From: Planctellipticum variicoloris | GTDB taxonomy: Bacteria > Planctomycetota > Planctomycetia > Planctomycetales > Planctomycetaceae | Assembly (NCBI RefSeq): GCF_030622045.1 | Contig: NZ_CP130886.1 | Coordinates: 124,001 to 188,000, forward strand | Reading direction: 5' to 3' | Length of the DNA stretch: 64,000 nt | Shown here: piece by piece, positions 18,423-25,825 of the stretch | Position numbering within the stretch: the stretch's first letter is position 1 | Layout of the letters: every line of letters begins with the position of its first letter | Notes under the pieces: generated by a model | Database searches by the model: none | What the model was told of the DNA's origin: nothing | The model's input: only the letters and a program-made list of their open reading frames with translations | Made by a program: the position numbers and the translations under genes

Positions 18423-19481
18423 ATGCCGCGGATACTGCCCCTGTTCTGTATCACTCTGTTGATGCTTGGCGCAAATGCGTTAGTCCTGGTGCAGGCCGCT
18501 GAGCCGATTGTGCCGGCCGATGCAAAGCTTGAAAAACTGTTCGAATCTCGCGTGCTGACCGAAGGGGTGTCGGTCGCGCCAGACGGGATGGTCTACTTCA
18601 GCGAGATCACCTTCTCGCACATCGCTCGGGACGAGCAAGGGGCCATCGAAGCGGGGCACATCTGGAAGTACGATCCGGCCACCGGCAAGACGACGATCTT
18701 CCGCTCGCCGAGCGGGATGTCGAACGGGATCAAGTTCGACGCACAAGGCCGGATGGTCGTGGCGGAAGGGGCCGACTACGGCGGACGCCGGGTCACGCGG
18801 ACCGACATGACGAGCGGCAAGACGCACATCATTGCCGCGATGTTCGAGGGGCGACCGCTCAATTCGCCCAACGACATCACGATCGATCAGCAAGGGCGGA
18901 TTTACTTCAGCGATCCTCGGTATCTCGGCTACGAAGGTCTCGACCAGCCGGTCCAGGCGGTCTATCGCCTCGATACGGACGGCTCGCTGCACCGGATCAT
19001 CACCGACGCTGGGAAGCCGAACGGCGTCTGCGTCTCGCCTGATCAGAAGACGCTGTACGTCGTCAGCAACGACAACGGCGCAACGAGTATCGACCGGCTC
19101 GCAACCGTCGTGGCCGCTCAGGCGGATAAAGTTGAGATTCCCCTGCGGAAGGGGAACATGGCGCTGATGGCCTACGACCTGGCGGCCGACGGCAGCGCCA
19201 AGTTCCGCAAGACGCTGGTCGACTACAGTCCGTTCGACGGTCCGGACGGACTGATCTGCGACAAAGACGGCAACGTCTATGCAGCCGTCCGCGCGGAGAA
19301 CCGGCCGGGGATCTGCGTCTATGCGCCGGACGGGAAGGAGCTGGCCTATATTCCGACAGAGATTCCGACCAACGTCGGGTTTGGTCGCGGCAAGGACAGC
19401 AATCTGCTCTACATCACCGCAGGGAGTTCGCTCTACCGGATCCGGCTGAACCGCGAAGGCTATCAGCTTCCGAGTCGTTGA
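18423..19481 (+). CDS. Secreted SMP-30/gluconolactonase-family protein
   Basis: A 352-residue protein with a signal peptide (residues 1-24, ending VQAAEP) and an SMP-30 six-bladed propeller. Conserved elements are LTEGVSVAPDGMVYFSEI, SNGIKFDAQGRMVVAEG, LNSPNDITIDQQGRIYFSDPRYLG (Asn/Asp of the metal site) and KPNGVCVSPDQKTLYVVSND. Lactone hydrolysis in the periplasm, feeding an aldonate to the aldolase pathway, is the likely role. AAGGA lies 7 nt before the ATG. It is 68 nt after the dehydrogenase gene, probably the last gene of that operon. A paralogue lies at 62048-63052. Confidence 0.92.
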   Translation: MPRILPLFCITLLMLGANALVLVQAAEPIVPADAKLEKLFESRVLTEGVSVAPDGMVYFSEITFSHIARDEQGAIEAGHIWKYDPATGKTTIFRSPSGMSNGIKFDAQGRMVVAEGADYGGRRVTRTDMTSGKTHIIAAMFEGRPLNSPNDITIDQQGRIYFSDPRYLGYEGLDQPVQAVYRLDTDGSLHRIITDAGKPNGVCVSPDQKTLYVVSNDNGATSIDRLATVVAAQADKVEIPLRKGNMALMAYDLAADGSAKFRKTLVDYSPFDGPDGLICDKDGNVYAAVRAENRPGICVYAPDGKELAYIPTEIPTNVGFGRGKDSNLLYITAGSSLYRIRLNREGYQLPSR

Positions 19482-19499
19482 TGTCAAAATGGTCACGGA

Positions 19500-20372
19500 C
19501 TACTCAGACGCAGTTTTCGGCTGCGCTTCAAGCGTTTTCCGTCGAGCCTCGATCACTGTGCGATAGTCTGCAGGAGTCACGTCGGGGGCGACGTACTCCT
19601 GCAGATCTCGCAGCGCGATCGCGCGGTAGCCTTCCAGCTTGAGATACTTCAAATAGGCGGCGAAGTTCTGCTCGCTGCTGCTGACCCAGTCGTGGGCCGT
19701 ATCGGGCGCTCCGTGGAACTGGAGCACGGCGATCCGGCCGTCACGGGCCTGCTGGACGGCGCGGACAAAGTCCGCCAGCGTCCACTTCGGCCGGGCGTCG
19801 CCGGCGGATGGAATCACCAGCGGGTGGTCGAGCCCGGGCTGGTACGCAAAGCCGCGCCCCTCTTCGTACGGATACTCCGGGGCGCCGCCCCGGCGGGCAA
19901 ACTGGATGCCGCGCTGCTTGAGCGTTTCAAAGGCAGCGTTCGTGAGAGCATTCCCCGGCCAGGCGAACGTGACCGGCGCCGGGATTCCGTGCGCTTTGCA
20001 CTGCTCGGCAATTCCATCGAGCTGTTCGGGGAGCTGGCCGACAGTCTTCTCGGTGATTCCGAGATGGTCGCGGGTATGGTTGCCGATTTCAAAACCATCC
20101 TCGTGCAGTTCCCGGATCTGCTCCCAGGTCATGTAGTCCTTCTTGTTGGTCTTGAAATCAAAGCCTTCGGTGATGAAGAACGTGGCTCCGAATCCGTACT
20201 CCTTGAGGAGCGGCCGGACGACGGTGTAATGCGAACGGGCCGAGTCATCGAATGTGAGGACGACGAGCCGATCCGGAATCGGATTGCGGACGGCGCGATT
20301 GTTATCGGCGTCTTCGGCCGCGGCAATGCTCGGGCTCAACAGCAGCAGAATCGCGAGAATGTATGAATGCAC
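19500..20372 (-). CDS. Secreted polysaccharide deacetylase (carbohydrate esterase 4 fold)
   Basis: A 290-residue secreted NodB-type protein. A GTG at 20372 gives a clean signal peptide (VHSYILAILLLLSPSIAAAE) with AAGG about 10 nt upstream; the longer upstream frame would overlap the next gene and is rejected. The NodB motifs are LTFDDSARSHYTVV (motif 1; a single Asp pair), EIGNHTRDHLG (motif 2 with the metal histidines) and later FAWPGN and LQFHGAPDTAHDW. In the classical enzymes motif 2 binds zinc. It removes acetyl groups from a polysaccharide or peptidoglycan-like polymer, substrate unknown. It follows the DUF6807 gene by 37 nt and is probably co-transcribed with it. Confidence 0.9.
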   Translation of the reverse strand: MHSYILAILLLLSPSIAAAEDADNNRAVRNPIPDRLVVLTFDDSARSHYTVVRPLLKEYGFGATFFITEGFDFKTNKKDYMTWEQIRELHEDGFEIGNHTRDHLGITEKTVGQLPEQLDGIAEQCKAHGIPAPVTFAWPGNALTNAAFETLKQRGIQFARRGGAPEYPYEEGRGFAYQPGLDHPLVIPSAGDARPKWTLADFVRAVQQARDGRIAVLQFHGAPDTAHDWVSSSEQNFAAYLKYLKLEGYRAIALRDLQEYVAPDVTPADYRTVIEARRKTLEAQPKTASE

Positions 20373-20409
20373 GGGATTGGCCTTCAGCGTCGGAGTTGAT
20401 TGGGGGGCG

Positions 20410-21330
20410 TCACGCCCCCCGTTCGATCGCCCAGAACTCATGCTTCCGCTTCGACTTGCTGACCTGGAGTGCCGACCGGCGAGCGAAATCCAGAAAGACT
20501 CGCTCCGCCCGTTCCGAGTCCGCACCGCCCGAGTGGGCCTGCAGCAGGTAGCGCAACACGAGCGGTTCCTCTTTCTTCAGTAGCCAGGCGTCGGTCAGGC
20601 AGTGTGACGCTCCCATCCAGCCGTCCTCGCGGACGTGCCAGTGCGTCGGGTGTCGCGGATTCGACGGATGGTCGAAGAATGTCATTCCTTCCGTCAGCCC
20701 CCCTGGCACCGGACCGCTGTAGTCCATCCAGCGGGCTGCCTGGCCGAAGATGGCGGGCTCGCCAACCCGCCCTTCGCTGTCGGTCAATTGGCCGCCGCCG
20801 AAGTGGGCGGAAATCGACTTCGCCACGCGGACGGCCAGGAAGCCGAAGTTGGTTTTGGCCAGTTCCAGCGACTCCGCCCGGGGCGTGAACTGGCTCTGCA
20901 GCTCCAGGAGGGTCTCGCCGGGCTGCGGGCCGGGCCGCACCGCGGCGATCAGTACCTGGTCCATCAGTGGCTGCGGATCGTGTCCGTCCAGCCATTGCAA
21001 GCTGACCCCCATTACAGCTTCGTCGTTCCCGTCGTGATAAGCCAGCCATTCGGATTGCCGGATTCGGGCTGGCGACGCATCGCCCCAGAAGTCGATCCCG
21101 AGCACCTTGTTGTGGGCGAACCAGATCGACCGGTGGTGGTCGTGGTTTGGCGCGCCGGGATGCCCCATCCGCGTCAGTGGCGTCCCCGATGGGCCGAGCA
21201 GGGGATAGAAGTAGGGCCGGGGGGCGTCGAGCCCGGAATGCCATCTCAACCGTTCGACGCCGTCGATTGTGAACGAAACCTGCTGATTCGGCAGCGGAAT
21301 GCACTGGCAGCGGGGAAATTCGTAGGCCAT
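20410..21330 (-). CDS. DUF6807 (PmoA-like) family protein
   Basis: A 306-residue protein of the 'methane oxygenase PmoA' / DUF6807 family common in Planctomycetes. Conserved stretches are RPYFYPLLGPSGTPLTRMGHP, NHDHHRSIWFAHNKVLGIDFWG, KSISAHFGGGQLTDSEG, ARWMDYSGPV and GMTFFDHPSNPRHPTHWHVRE. Despite the database name it is not a membrane monooxygenase subunit; it looks like a soluble beta-rich, galactose-mutarotase-like protein. The ATG at 21330 has GGAGAG 4 nt upstream; the longer frame upstream runs into a repeat-rich intergenic region. Probable operon with the deacetylase. The function is unknown; a sugar-binding role is only suspected. Confidence 0.85.
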   Translation of the reverse strand: MAYEFPRCQCIPLPNQQVSFTIDGVERLRWHSGLDAPRPYFYPLLGPSGTPLTRMGHPGAPNHDHHRSIWFAHNKVLGIDFWGDASPARIRQSEWLAYHDGNDEAVMGVSLQWLDGHDPQPLMDQVLIAAVRPGPQPGETLLELQSQFTPRAESLELAKTNFGFLAVRVAKSISAHFGGGQLTDSEGRVGEPAIFGQAARWMDYSGPVPGGLTEGMTFFDHPSNPRHPTHWHVREDGWMGASHCLTDAWLLKKEEPLVLRYLLQAHSGGADSERAERVFLDFARRSALQVSKSKRKHEFWAIERGA

Positions 21331-21390
21331 GACTCTCTCCGGAACAACGGGGTCACGCCACCCTACCAGCCTTGGGGGGAGAAAAGCATC

Positions 21391-21494
21391 AAATCCGAAA
21401 CTCGAAATCCGAAACAAGCACGAAATGGAAATGTCGAAAATCAACCTGGGCCGAACGACCTGTCGCGGACTCTGATTCGGATTTCGGATTTTCC
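21391..21494. repeat. Intergenic AAATCCGAAAC repeat element
   Basis: AAATCCGAAAC occurs at 21391-21401 and again at 21405-21415. The related inverted form GATTTCGGATTT (offset by one base in places) appears near 21479-21491. The stretch is noticeably richer in A and T than its surroundings and lies between divergent genes. It has the look of a low-complexity intergenic element of the sort scattered in planctomycete genomes; no coding potential. Confidence 0.55.
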
Positions 21495-21602
21495 ATTCCA
21501 GCTCGGATCGGGCGATGCGAGGACCTTCCACGCCCCTTTTTCCCCTCTTGACCCGTTCCGCAAGTCCGCCGACACTCCGCCTGACTGACGGAGGGTAAGA
21601 TC

Positions 21603-22457
21603 GTGTCTGAGGATCGAGACCAGTTGCGGAGATGCGTGGCGTTTGGCGCCGCCGCGGGCTGGACCGTCCTCGGCGTCTCCGGCGGTCTGCTGTTGGCCCG
21701 CGGCCTCGGCAGCGATCTGAAACAGCCGCTACCCGAAGGACTGATCCTTTTTCTCGTGGCAGGCGTCAGCTTGGCGTCGCTCGGATTGCAGGGGGCGGTT
21801 CGCTGGTCGTCCGGTCCCCGCCGGACTCCCGACTGGCCCGAAGCCCTGGCCATCGCCACTCCGATTCTCTGGGGCGTTCCGCTGCTGGCGATCGGCGGCC
21901 CCTTCGCGATCGGCGGAGTGTTTTCGCTGTGGCTGATTCACGCGGCGAGCGTTCTGTGTGCCGCGCAGTGGCAATCCTCCGATCCGGGTACTGGGGCGCA
22001 AGCACTGCCGGCGCGTGTTGAACCTCGCGTCGATTCCGTCCGATCTCCGGCGGGGCCGGTCGTATCGGATTCAACGATTCTCGATGCAACCGGCCTCGAT
22101 TCAGCCGACGAGGCCGACGAGGAATCCGAGTCGGAATGGCCCTTCGGGGAAGACATCGACCAGTGGCAGACTCGCTCCCGCCGGGAGCACGGCGTCGTGG
22201 TTTCGGGAGGAGTTCTGGTCGAATTTCCCCCCGGCGTTCGCGAGACCGTCGTCCACCTGGCGTTCTGCCCGCCCCTTCCGCAGGCCCCGCAATTGACGAC
22301 CGAGGAACTGGACTGCCAGGGCTGGGACGTTCGCGTGGCGACGGCCCTGGCCTGGGGAGGCCGCGTGACGATCCGCCGCCGGGGACCGGTCGGAGATGCG
22401 GTTGCGGGAAGAATCGGCTACTCGGCGGTCTGCGAGCCCTCGGCCGAAGCAGCCTGA
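21603..22457 (+). CDS. Membrane protein of unknown function
   Basis: A 284-residue protein starting at GTG 21603, with GGAGG 8 nt upstream. The first 120 residues contain about four hydrophobic segments (around residues 11-32, 43-62, 82-98 and 99-120). The remainder is soluble, with an acidic linker (SADEADEESESEWPFGED) and a short beta-rich end (GVVVSGGVLVEFPPGVRETVVHLAFCP) that suggests a small C-terminal domain facing the cytoplasm or periplasm. I do not recognise the family. The 3' end overlaps the convergent gene at 22418 by 40 bp. Confidence 0.75.
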   Translation: MSEDRDQLRRCVAFGAAAGWTVLGVSGGLLLARGLGSDLKQPLPEGLILFLVAGVSLASLGLQGAVRWSSGPRRTPDWPEALAIATPILWGVPLLAIGGPFAIGGVFSLWLIHAASVLCAAQWQSSDPGTGAQALPARVEPRVDSVRSPAGPVVSDSTILDATGLDSADEADEESESEWPFGEDIDQWQTRSRREHGVVVSGGVLVEFPPGVRETVVHLAFCPPLPQAPQLTTEELDCQGWDVRVATALAWGGRVTIRRRGPVGDAVAGRIGYSAVCEPSAEAA

Positions 22458-22879
22458 TCGGCAGCATCAGCGGATTTCGGGCCGATCTCCAGCCAAACCG
22501 GGCCGGTAATTCCCGCAGGCGCAGGCGTACTGGCATCAACCGCCAGTTCCAGCGTCAGTCGATTGCGGATGCGAAGTCCGGCGGTCACGTTCAACCGGAC
22601 TGACGACTGGTCGTCCGCTACGTCCGCCAGAGTTTCGCCATTGAGCAGAACCCGTCGGCCCCCGCCGAGCCCTTCGGCGACCACCCAGACCTCTTCATTC
22701 TCATCCAGATTTGTCGGGCGGTGAAACCATCGATGGCAGGCCAAGATTCCCGAAACCTCACCCCAGCGAGCCTGCCAGTCCAGCGGCAGCGTGAATCGAC
22801 CGGCGGCAGCTTGACCGTCGGGCGGCGGCGTCAGCCACTCAAATTCCCACGGGCCGCGAAGTTGAATCTGGTGCGTCAT
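22418..22879 (-). CDS. Stand-alone jelly-roll protein resembling the GH2 sugar-binding domain
   Basis: A 153-residue protein with GAGG 4 nt before the ATG at 22879. The pattern LRGPWEFEWL ... LPLDWQARWGE ... CHRWFHRPTNLDENEEVWVVAEGLGG ... VLLNGETLAD ... VRLNVTAGLRIRNRLTLELAVD matches the N-terminal galactose-binding jelly roll of family 2 glycoside hydrolases, but no catalytic barrel follows. It may be a carbohydrate-binding or regulatory protein. No signal peptide is seen. The 3' end overlaps the opposite-strand membrane protein gene. The family call is by pattern only. Confidence 0.7.
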   Translation of the reverse strand: MTHQIQLRGPWEFEWLTPPPDGQAAAGRFTLPLDWQARWGEVSGILACHRWFHRPTNLDENEEVWVVAEGLGGGRRVLLNGETLADVADDQSSVRLNVTAGLRIRNRLTLELAVDASTPAPAGITGPVWLEIGPKSADAADQAASAEGSQTAE

Positions 22880-23368
22880 GTTGCCTCTGCGAGCGCTGGA
22901 ATCGGGGGTGGCCATTGACGCCGCAACCAGAAAATTCACCCACCCGATGGGTAGAAACTCTAGTAAAGCGACATCTTCGCCAGTCGGCATATTCGTCAGT
23001 CAGAGTCTGAGGGGACAGGAAGCAGGTTGCCAACGAAAATCCAAGCTGGTTCGAATCTCTCGCGAGGGTTATACTTGTGGCGACGCTGGGGAGTGTCTGG
23101 ATGCCGAACTCGGCCGATCGGCCGGTTCGGGGTCCGTGTGTGTCTGCTGCCGACAGGTCTTCCACAGGAAGGGTTGATGACGTTGTGCCGGTCGTTGTTT
23201 GAAGGGTCCCGGGTCTGGACTCTTCGGCCGTAATTCGACTGTCTCGTGATGCTTCAACTCCCCGGCTCCCGCTCGGTGAACGGTTTCCGTCCCGCCGCGG
23301 GCTTCGCTGAATCCGGACAGGATGCGATTCAGATGTACGATAGCATGTCCCCCGCAAGGGTTGTCGAG
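22880..23368. other. Upstream region of fabH without a supported gene
   Basis: No frame on either strand looks coding outside the possible N-terminal extension of fabH (an open frame from 23246). A TATACT box at 23070-23075 resembles a sigma-70 -10 element, but the hexamer 17 bp upstream (TGGTTC) is a poor -35. An 8-bp palindrome CTCGCGAG lies just before it. Confidence 0.4.
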
Positions 23369-24454
23369 ATGAGTGGCATGACCGGCGGGTCATTCGCCCC
23401 CACGTTGCCGTTGCCCAGTTCCGTCCCGCAGACTCAGACAGCCGCTTCCAGCGGCTGGAGCCAGCGGACTCGTTCGCTGCTGGGCGTGCAGGTTGTCGGC
23501 ACCGGCTCCTACGTCCCAGACAACGTGGTTACGAACGCCGATCTGCAGGCGCGCTACGGCTTCGACCCTGCGTGGATCGAACAGCGGACCGGAATTCTCG
23601 AACGTCGGCACGCGCTCCCCGAACAAGCCACCAGCGATCTGTGCATCGAAGCGGCGAAAAACGCGATTCGCTCGGCCCACGTCGACACCCGCGACATCGA
23701 CCTCGTCGTCGTCGGCACGTTCACCCCCGATTACCAGTGCCCGACCACCGCCAACCTGGTTCAGGCCGCACTGGGTCTCGACTGTCCCGCGCTGGACGTC
23801 CAGGCGGCGTGTTCGGGATTCGTCTATGCGCTGGTGACCGCAGCCCAGTTCGTGGCCTCCGGCAACAGTCGGCTTGCGCTGGTCATCGGCGGCGACTGCA
23901 ACAGCCGGATCGTCAATCCCGCCGAGCTGAAGGTCGCCCCGCTTTTCGGCGATGGAGCCGGAGCCGTGCTGCTGGCACGGGGCGATGCTCATCAGGGGCT
24001 GCTCTGTTACCAGCTCGGTTCCGACGGAACCGGCGCCAGCCTGCTCGACCGACCGGTCGGGGGCTCGAAGCACCCCGCGACGGCCGCCGACCTCGAACAG
24101 GGCCGACAATATCTGCACATGGACGGTCGCAATGTCTTCAAGTGGGCCGTTCGCGCGGTGACCGAGACGGCCGACCTGATGTTCCGCAAGACGGGCCTGA
24201 CCGCGGATGACGTGTCGCTGTTTGTCCTGCATCAGGCGAACATCCGCATTATCGATTATGCGATGGAACAGCTCAACGTGCCGGGCGACCGGGTCTTCAA
24301 CAACCTCCAGAAGTACGGCAACACCTCGGGGGGCTCGATTCCGATCGCCTTGGACGAGGCGTTGCAGGCCGGTCGAGTCCAGCGCGGCGATACGCTGCTG
24401 ATGAGCGGCTTCGGAGCCGGTCTCACCTGGGGCACCTGCCTCTTCCGCTGGTAA
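23369..24454 (+). CDS. fabH: 3-oxoacyl-[acyl-carrier-protein] synthase III
   Basis: A KAS III enzyme that condenses acetyl-CoA with malonyl-ACP to start fatty acid synthesis. The catalytic triad is present: Cys in VQAACSGFVYAL, His in LHQANIRIIDY and Asn in YGNTSGGSIPIAL. The core begins at VQVVGTGSYVPDNVVTN. The start is uncertain: the frame is open from GTG 23246 (402 residues), with ATGs at 23333 and 23369. I chose 23369 (361 residues) because AAGGG lies 8 nt upstream; even so, about 37 residues precede the family core. The next genes (kdsD and the LptA-like gene) have their own promoter. Confidence 0.93.
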   Translation: MSGMTGGSFAPTLPLPSSVPQTQTAASSGWSQRTRSLLGVQVVGTGSYVPDNVVTNADLQARYGFDPAWIEQRTGILERRHALPEQATSDLCIEAAKNAIRSAHVDTRDIDLVVVGTFTPDYQCPTTANLVQAALGLDCPALDVQAACSGFVYALVTAAQFVASGNSRLALVIGGDCNSRIVNPAELKVAPLFGDGAGAVLLARGDAHQGLLCYQLGSDGTGASLLDRPVGGSKHPATAADLEQGRQYLHMDGRNVFKWAVRAVTETADLMFRKTGLTADDVSLFVLHQANIRIIDYAMEQLNVPGDRVFNNLQKYGNTSGGSIPIALDEALQAGRVQRGDTLLMSGFGAGLTWGTCLFRW

Positions 24455-24481
24455 TTGCCGGCAGGGCATCCTCATCGGGTG

Positions 24482-24529
24482 GCACAGACCTTCTGTCTAT
24501 GCGCATGGCTTGCCGTTTCACAAACGGCA
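24482..24529. repeat. Two tandem hairpins downstream of fabH
   Basis: The first hairpin pairs GCACAGAC (24482-24489) with GTCTATGC (24495-24502) with one mismatch and a 5-nt loop. The second pairs TGCCGTTT (24511-24518) perfectly with AAACGGCA (24522-24529) around a 3-nt loop. Neither is followed by a T run. They may limit read-through from fabH or be dispersed hairpin repeats. Confidence 0.55.
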
Positions 24530-24649
24530 TCGTCGCCGTTCCACGGCCTTGGAGCACCTGCCCGTTCCGCATCGAGCGGTCAATTCTCGCCAATTCGTAA
24601 ACACTTTCTGGTAAGCAAGTTAACGCGTTGTCTCCGGCGCAGACTGACG

Positions 24650-24679
24650 TTGACTCTTTCGCTCGACCGCAGCTATACT
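24650..24679 (+). promoter_or_regulatory. Sigma-70 type promoter for kdsD and the LptA-like gene
   Basis: TTGACT at 24650-24655 and TATACT at 24674-24679 are separated by 18 bp and each match the sigma-70 consensus at five of six positions. The -10 box ends 52 nt before the kdsD start codon. This is the clearest housekeeping promoter in the window. Confidence 0.7.
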
Positions 24680-24731
24680 CCCGCCCCCTTGTGACCTCCC
24701 GGATCGGGCAGGCGGGGGACGGAGCGCTGTC

Positions 24732-25769
24732 ATGGGTGCCGCGGCTGAATCACAGGTCATTCCCTTCGCGCACTTCGACCAGTTGCGGGAAGCGCGCGCC
24801 ATTCTCACCCAGGAAGGGCAGGCGCTCATCGACCTCGCCCGCCGGCTCGATGCCTCGTTCGTCGCCGCGGTCGATCTGCTCCAGCACGTCCGGGGCGGCA
24901 TCATCGTCACCGGCGTCGGCAAGGCCGGACTGATCGGCCGCAAGATCGCCGCGACGCTCGCATCAACCGGAACCAAAAGCTATTTCGTTCATCCGACAGA
25001 AGCGCTGCACGGCGACCTCGGCTGCATCGGCGGCGACGACCTGCTTCTGGCCCTGTCCAACAGCGGCGAGACTGCCGAAATCTGCGGATTGCTCCCCCTG
25101 GTCCGCGGTCGGCAGGCGCCGGTGATCGCCATCACGGCCAGTCGCTTAAGTACGCTTGGCCGCGGCGCCGACGTCGCGCTGGAACTTGGACGTCTGGCGG
25201 AAGCCGGCCTGCACGGCCTGGCCCCGTCGACCAGCACGACGGCGATGCTGGCCATCGGGGACGCGCTGGCCCTCGTTGCCAGTCAGGCTCGCGGCTTTAC
25301 TCCGCAACAGTTCGCAACGCTTCATCCGGGAGGCAGCCTGGGTCGCCGCCTGACGTCCGTCCGCGACATCATGCGGCGGGGGGACGAGCTGCGGGTGGCC
25401 TGCGACGAAGAATCGATCCGCGAAGTCCTGGTCGAGCACAGCCGGCCCGGCCGTCGCACCGGGGCGGTGATGCTCGTCGACGCCGATGGCCTGCTGACCG
25501 GGTTGTTTACCGACAGCGATCTGGCCCGACTCCTGGAACGTCGCCGTGACGAGCAGCTCGATCGTCCAATCCGGGAAGTCATGACCGAGCGTCCGTTGAC
25601 GATTTCACCTGATGCGATTCTCGAAGAAGTCCTGCAGGTTCTGGGAGGCCGGCGGGTGAGCGAGCTGCCGGTGATTGACTCCGCCGGTCGACCGGTCGGG
25701 TTGATCGACATTACCGACATCATCGGGCTCCTGCCCCCCGAGGAATTTGCACCGCGGGCGGGAGTCTGA
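24732..25769 (+). CDS. kdsD: Arabinose-5-phosphate isomerase (KpsF/GutQ/KdsD family)
   Basis: A 345-residue enzyme that interconverts ribulose 5-phosphate and arabinose 5-phosphate, the first step towards Kdo for lipopolysaccharide. The SIS domain occupies residues about 35-190 (TGVGKAGLIGRKIAATLAST, VHPTEALHGDLGC, LALSNSGETAEI, and the family segment THPGG-like ATLHPGGSLGRRL). Two CBS domains follow (residues about 215-335). GGAG lies 7 nt before the ATG. It is 56 nt upstream of the giant LptA/LptC-like gene, an arrangement reminiscent of kdsD-kdsC-lptC-lptA in proteobacteria, which supports a genuine Kdo/LPS role. Confidence 0.93.
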   Translation: MGAAAESQVIPFAHFDQLREARAILTQEGQALIDLARRLDASFVAAVDLLQHVRGGIIVTGVGKAGLIGRKIAATLASTGTKSYFVHPTEALHGDLGCIGGDDLLLALSNSGETAEICGLLPLVRGRQAPVIAITASRLSTLGRGADVALELGRLAEAGLHGLAPSTSTTAMLAIGDALALVASQARGFTPQQFATLHPGGSLGRRLTSVRDIMRRGDELRVACDEESIREVLVEHSRPGRRTGAVMLVDADGLLTGLFTDSDLARLLERRRDEQLDRPIREVMTERPLTISPDAILEEVLQVLGGRRVSELPVIDSAGRPVGLIDITDIIGLLPPEEFAPRAGV

Positions 25770-25825
25770 GCGGCAGTTCTGCGGCGAGAATCGGACAGGA
25801 CGGCCAGCCGAAGGGAATCGGGGAC

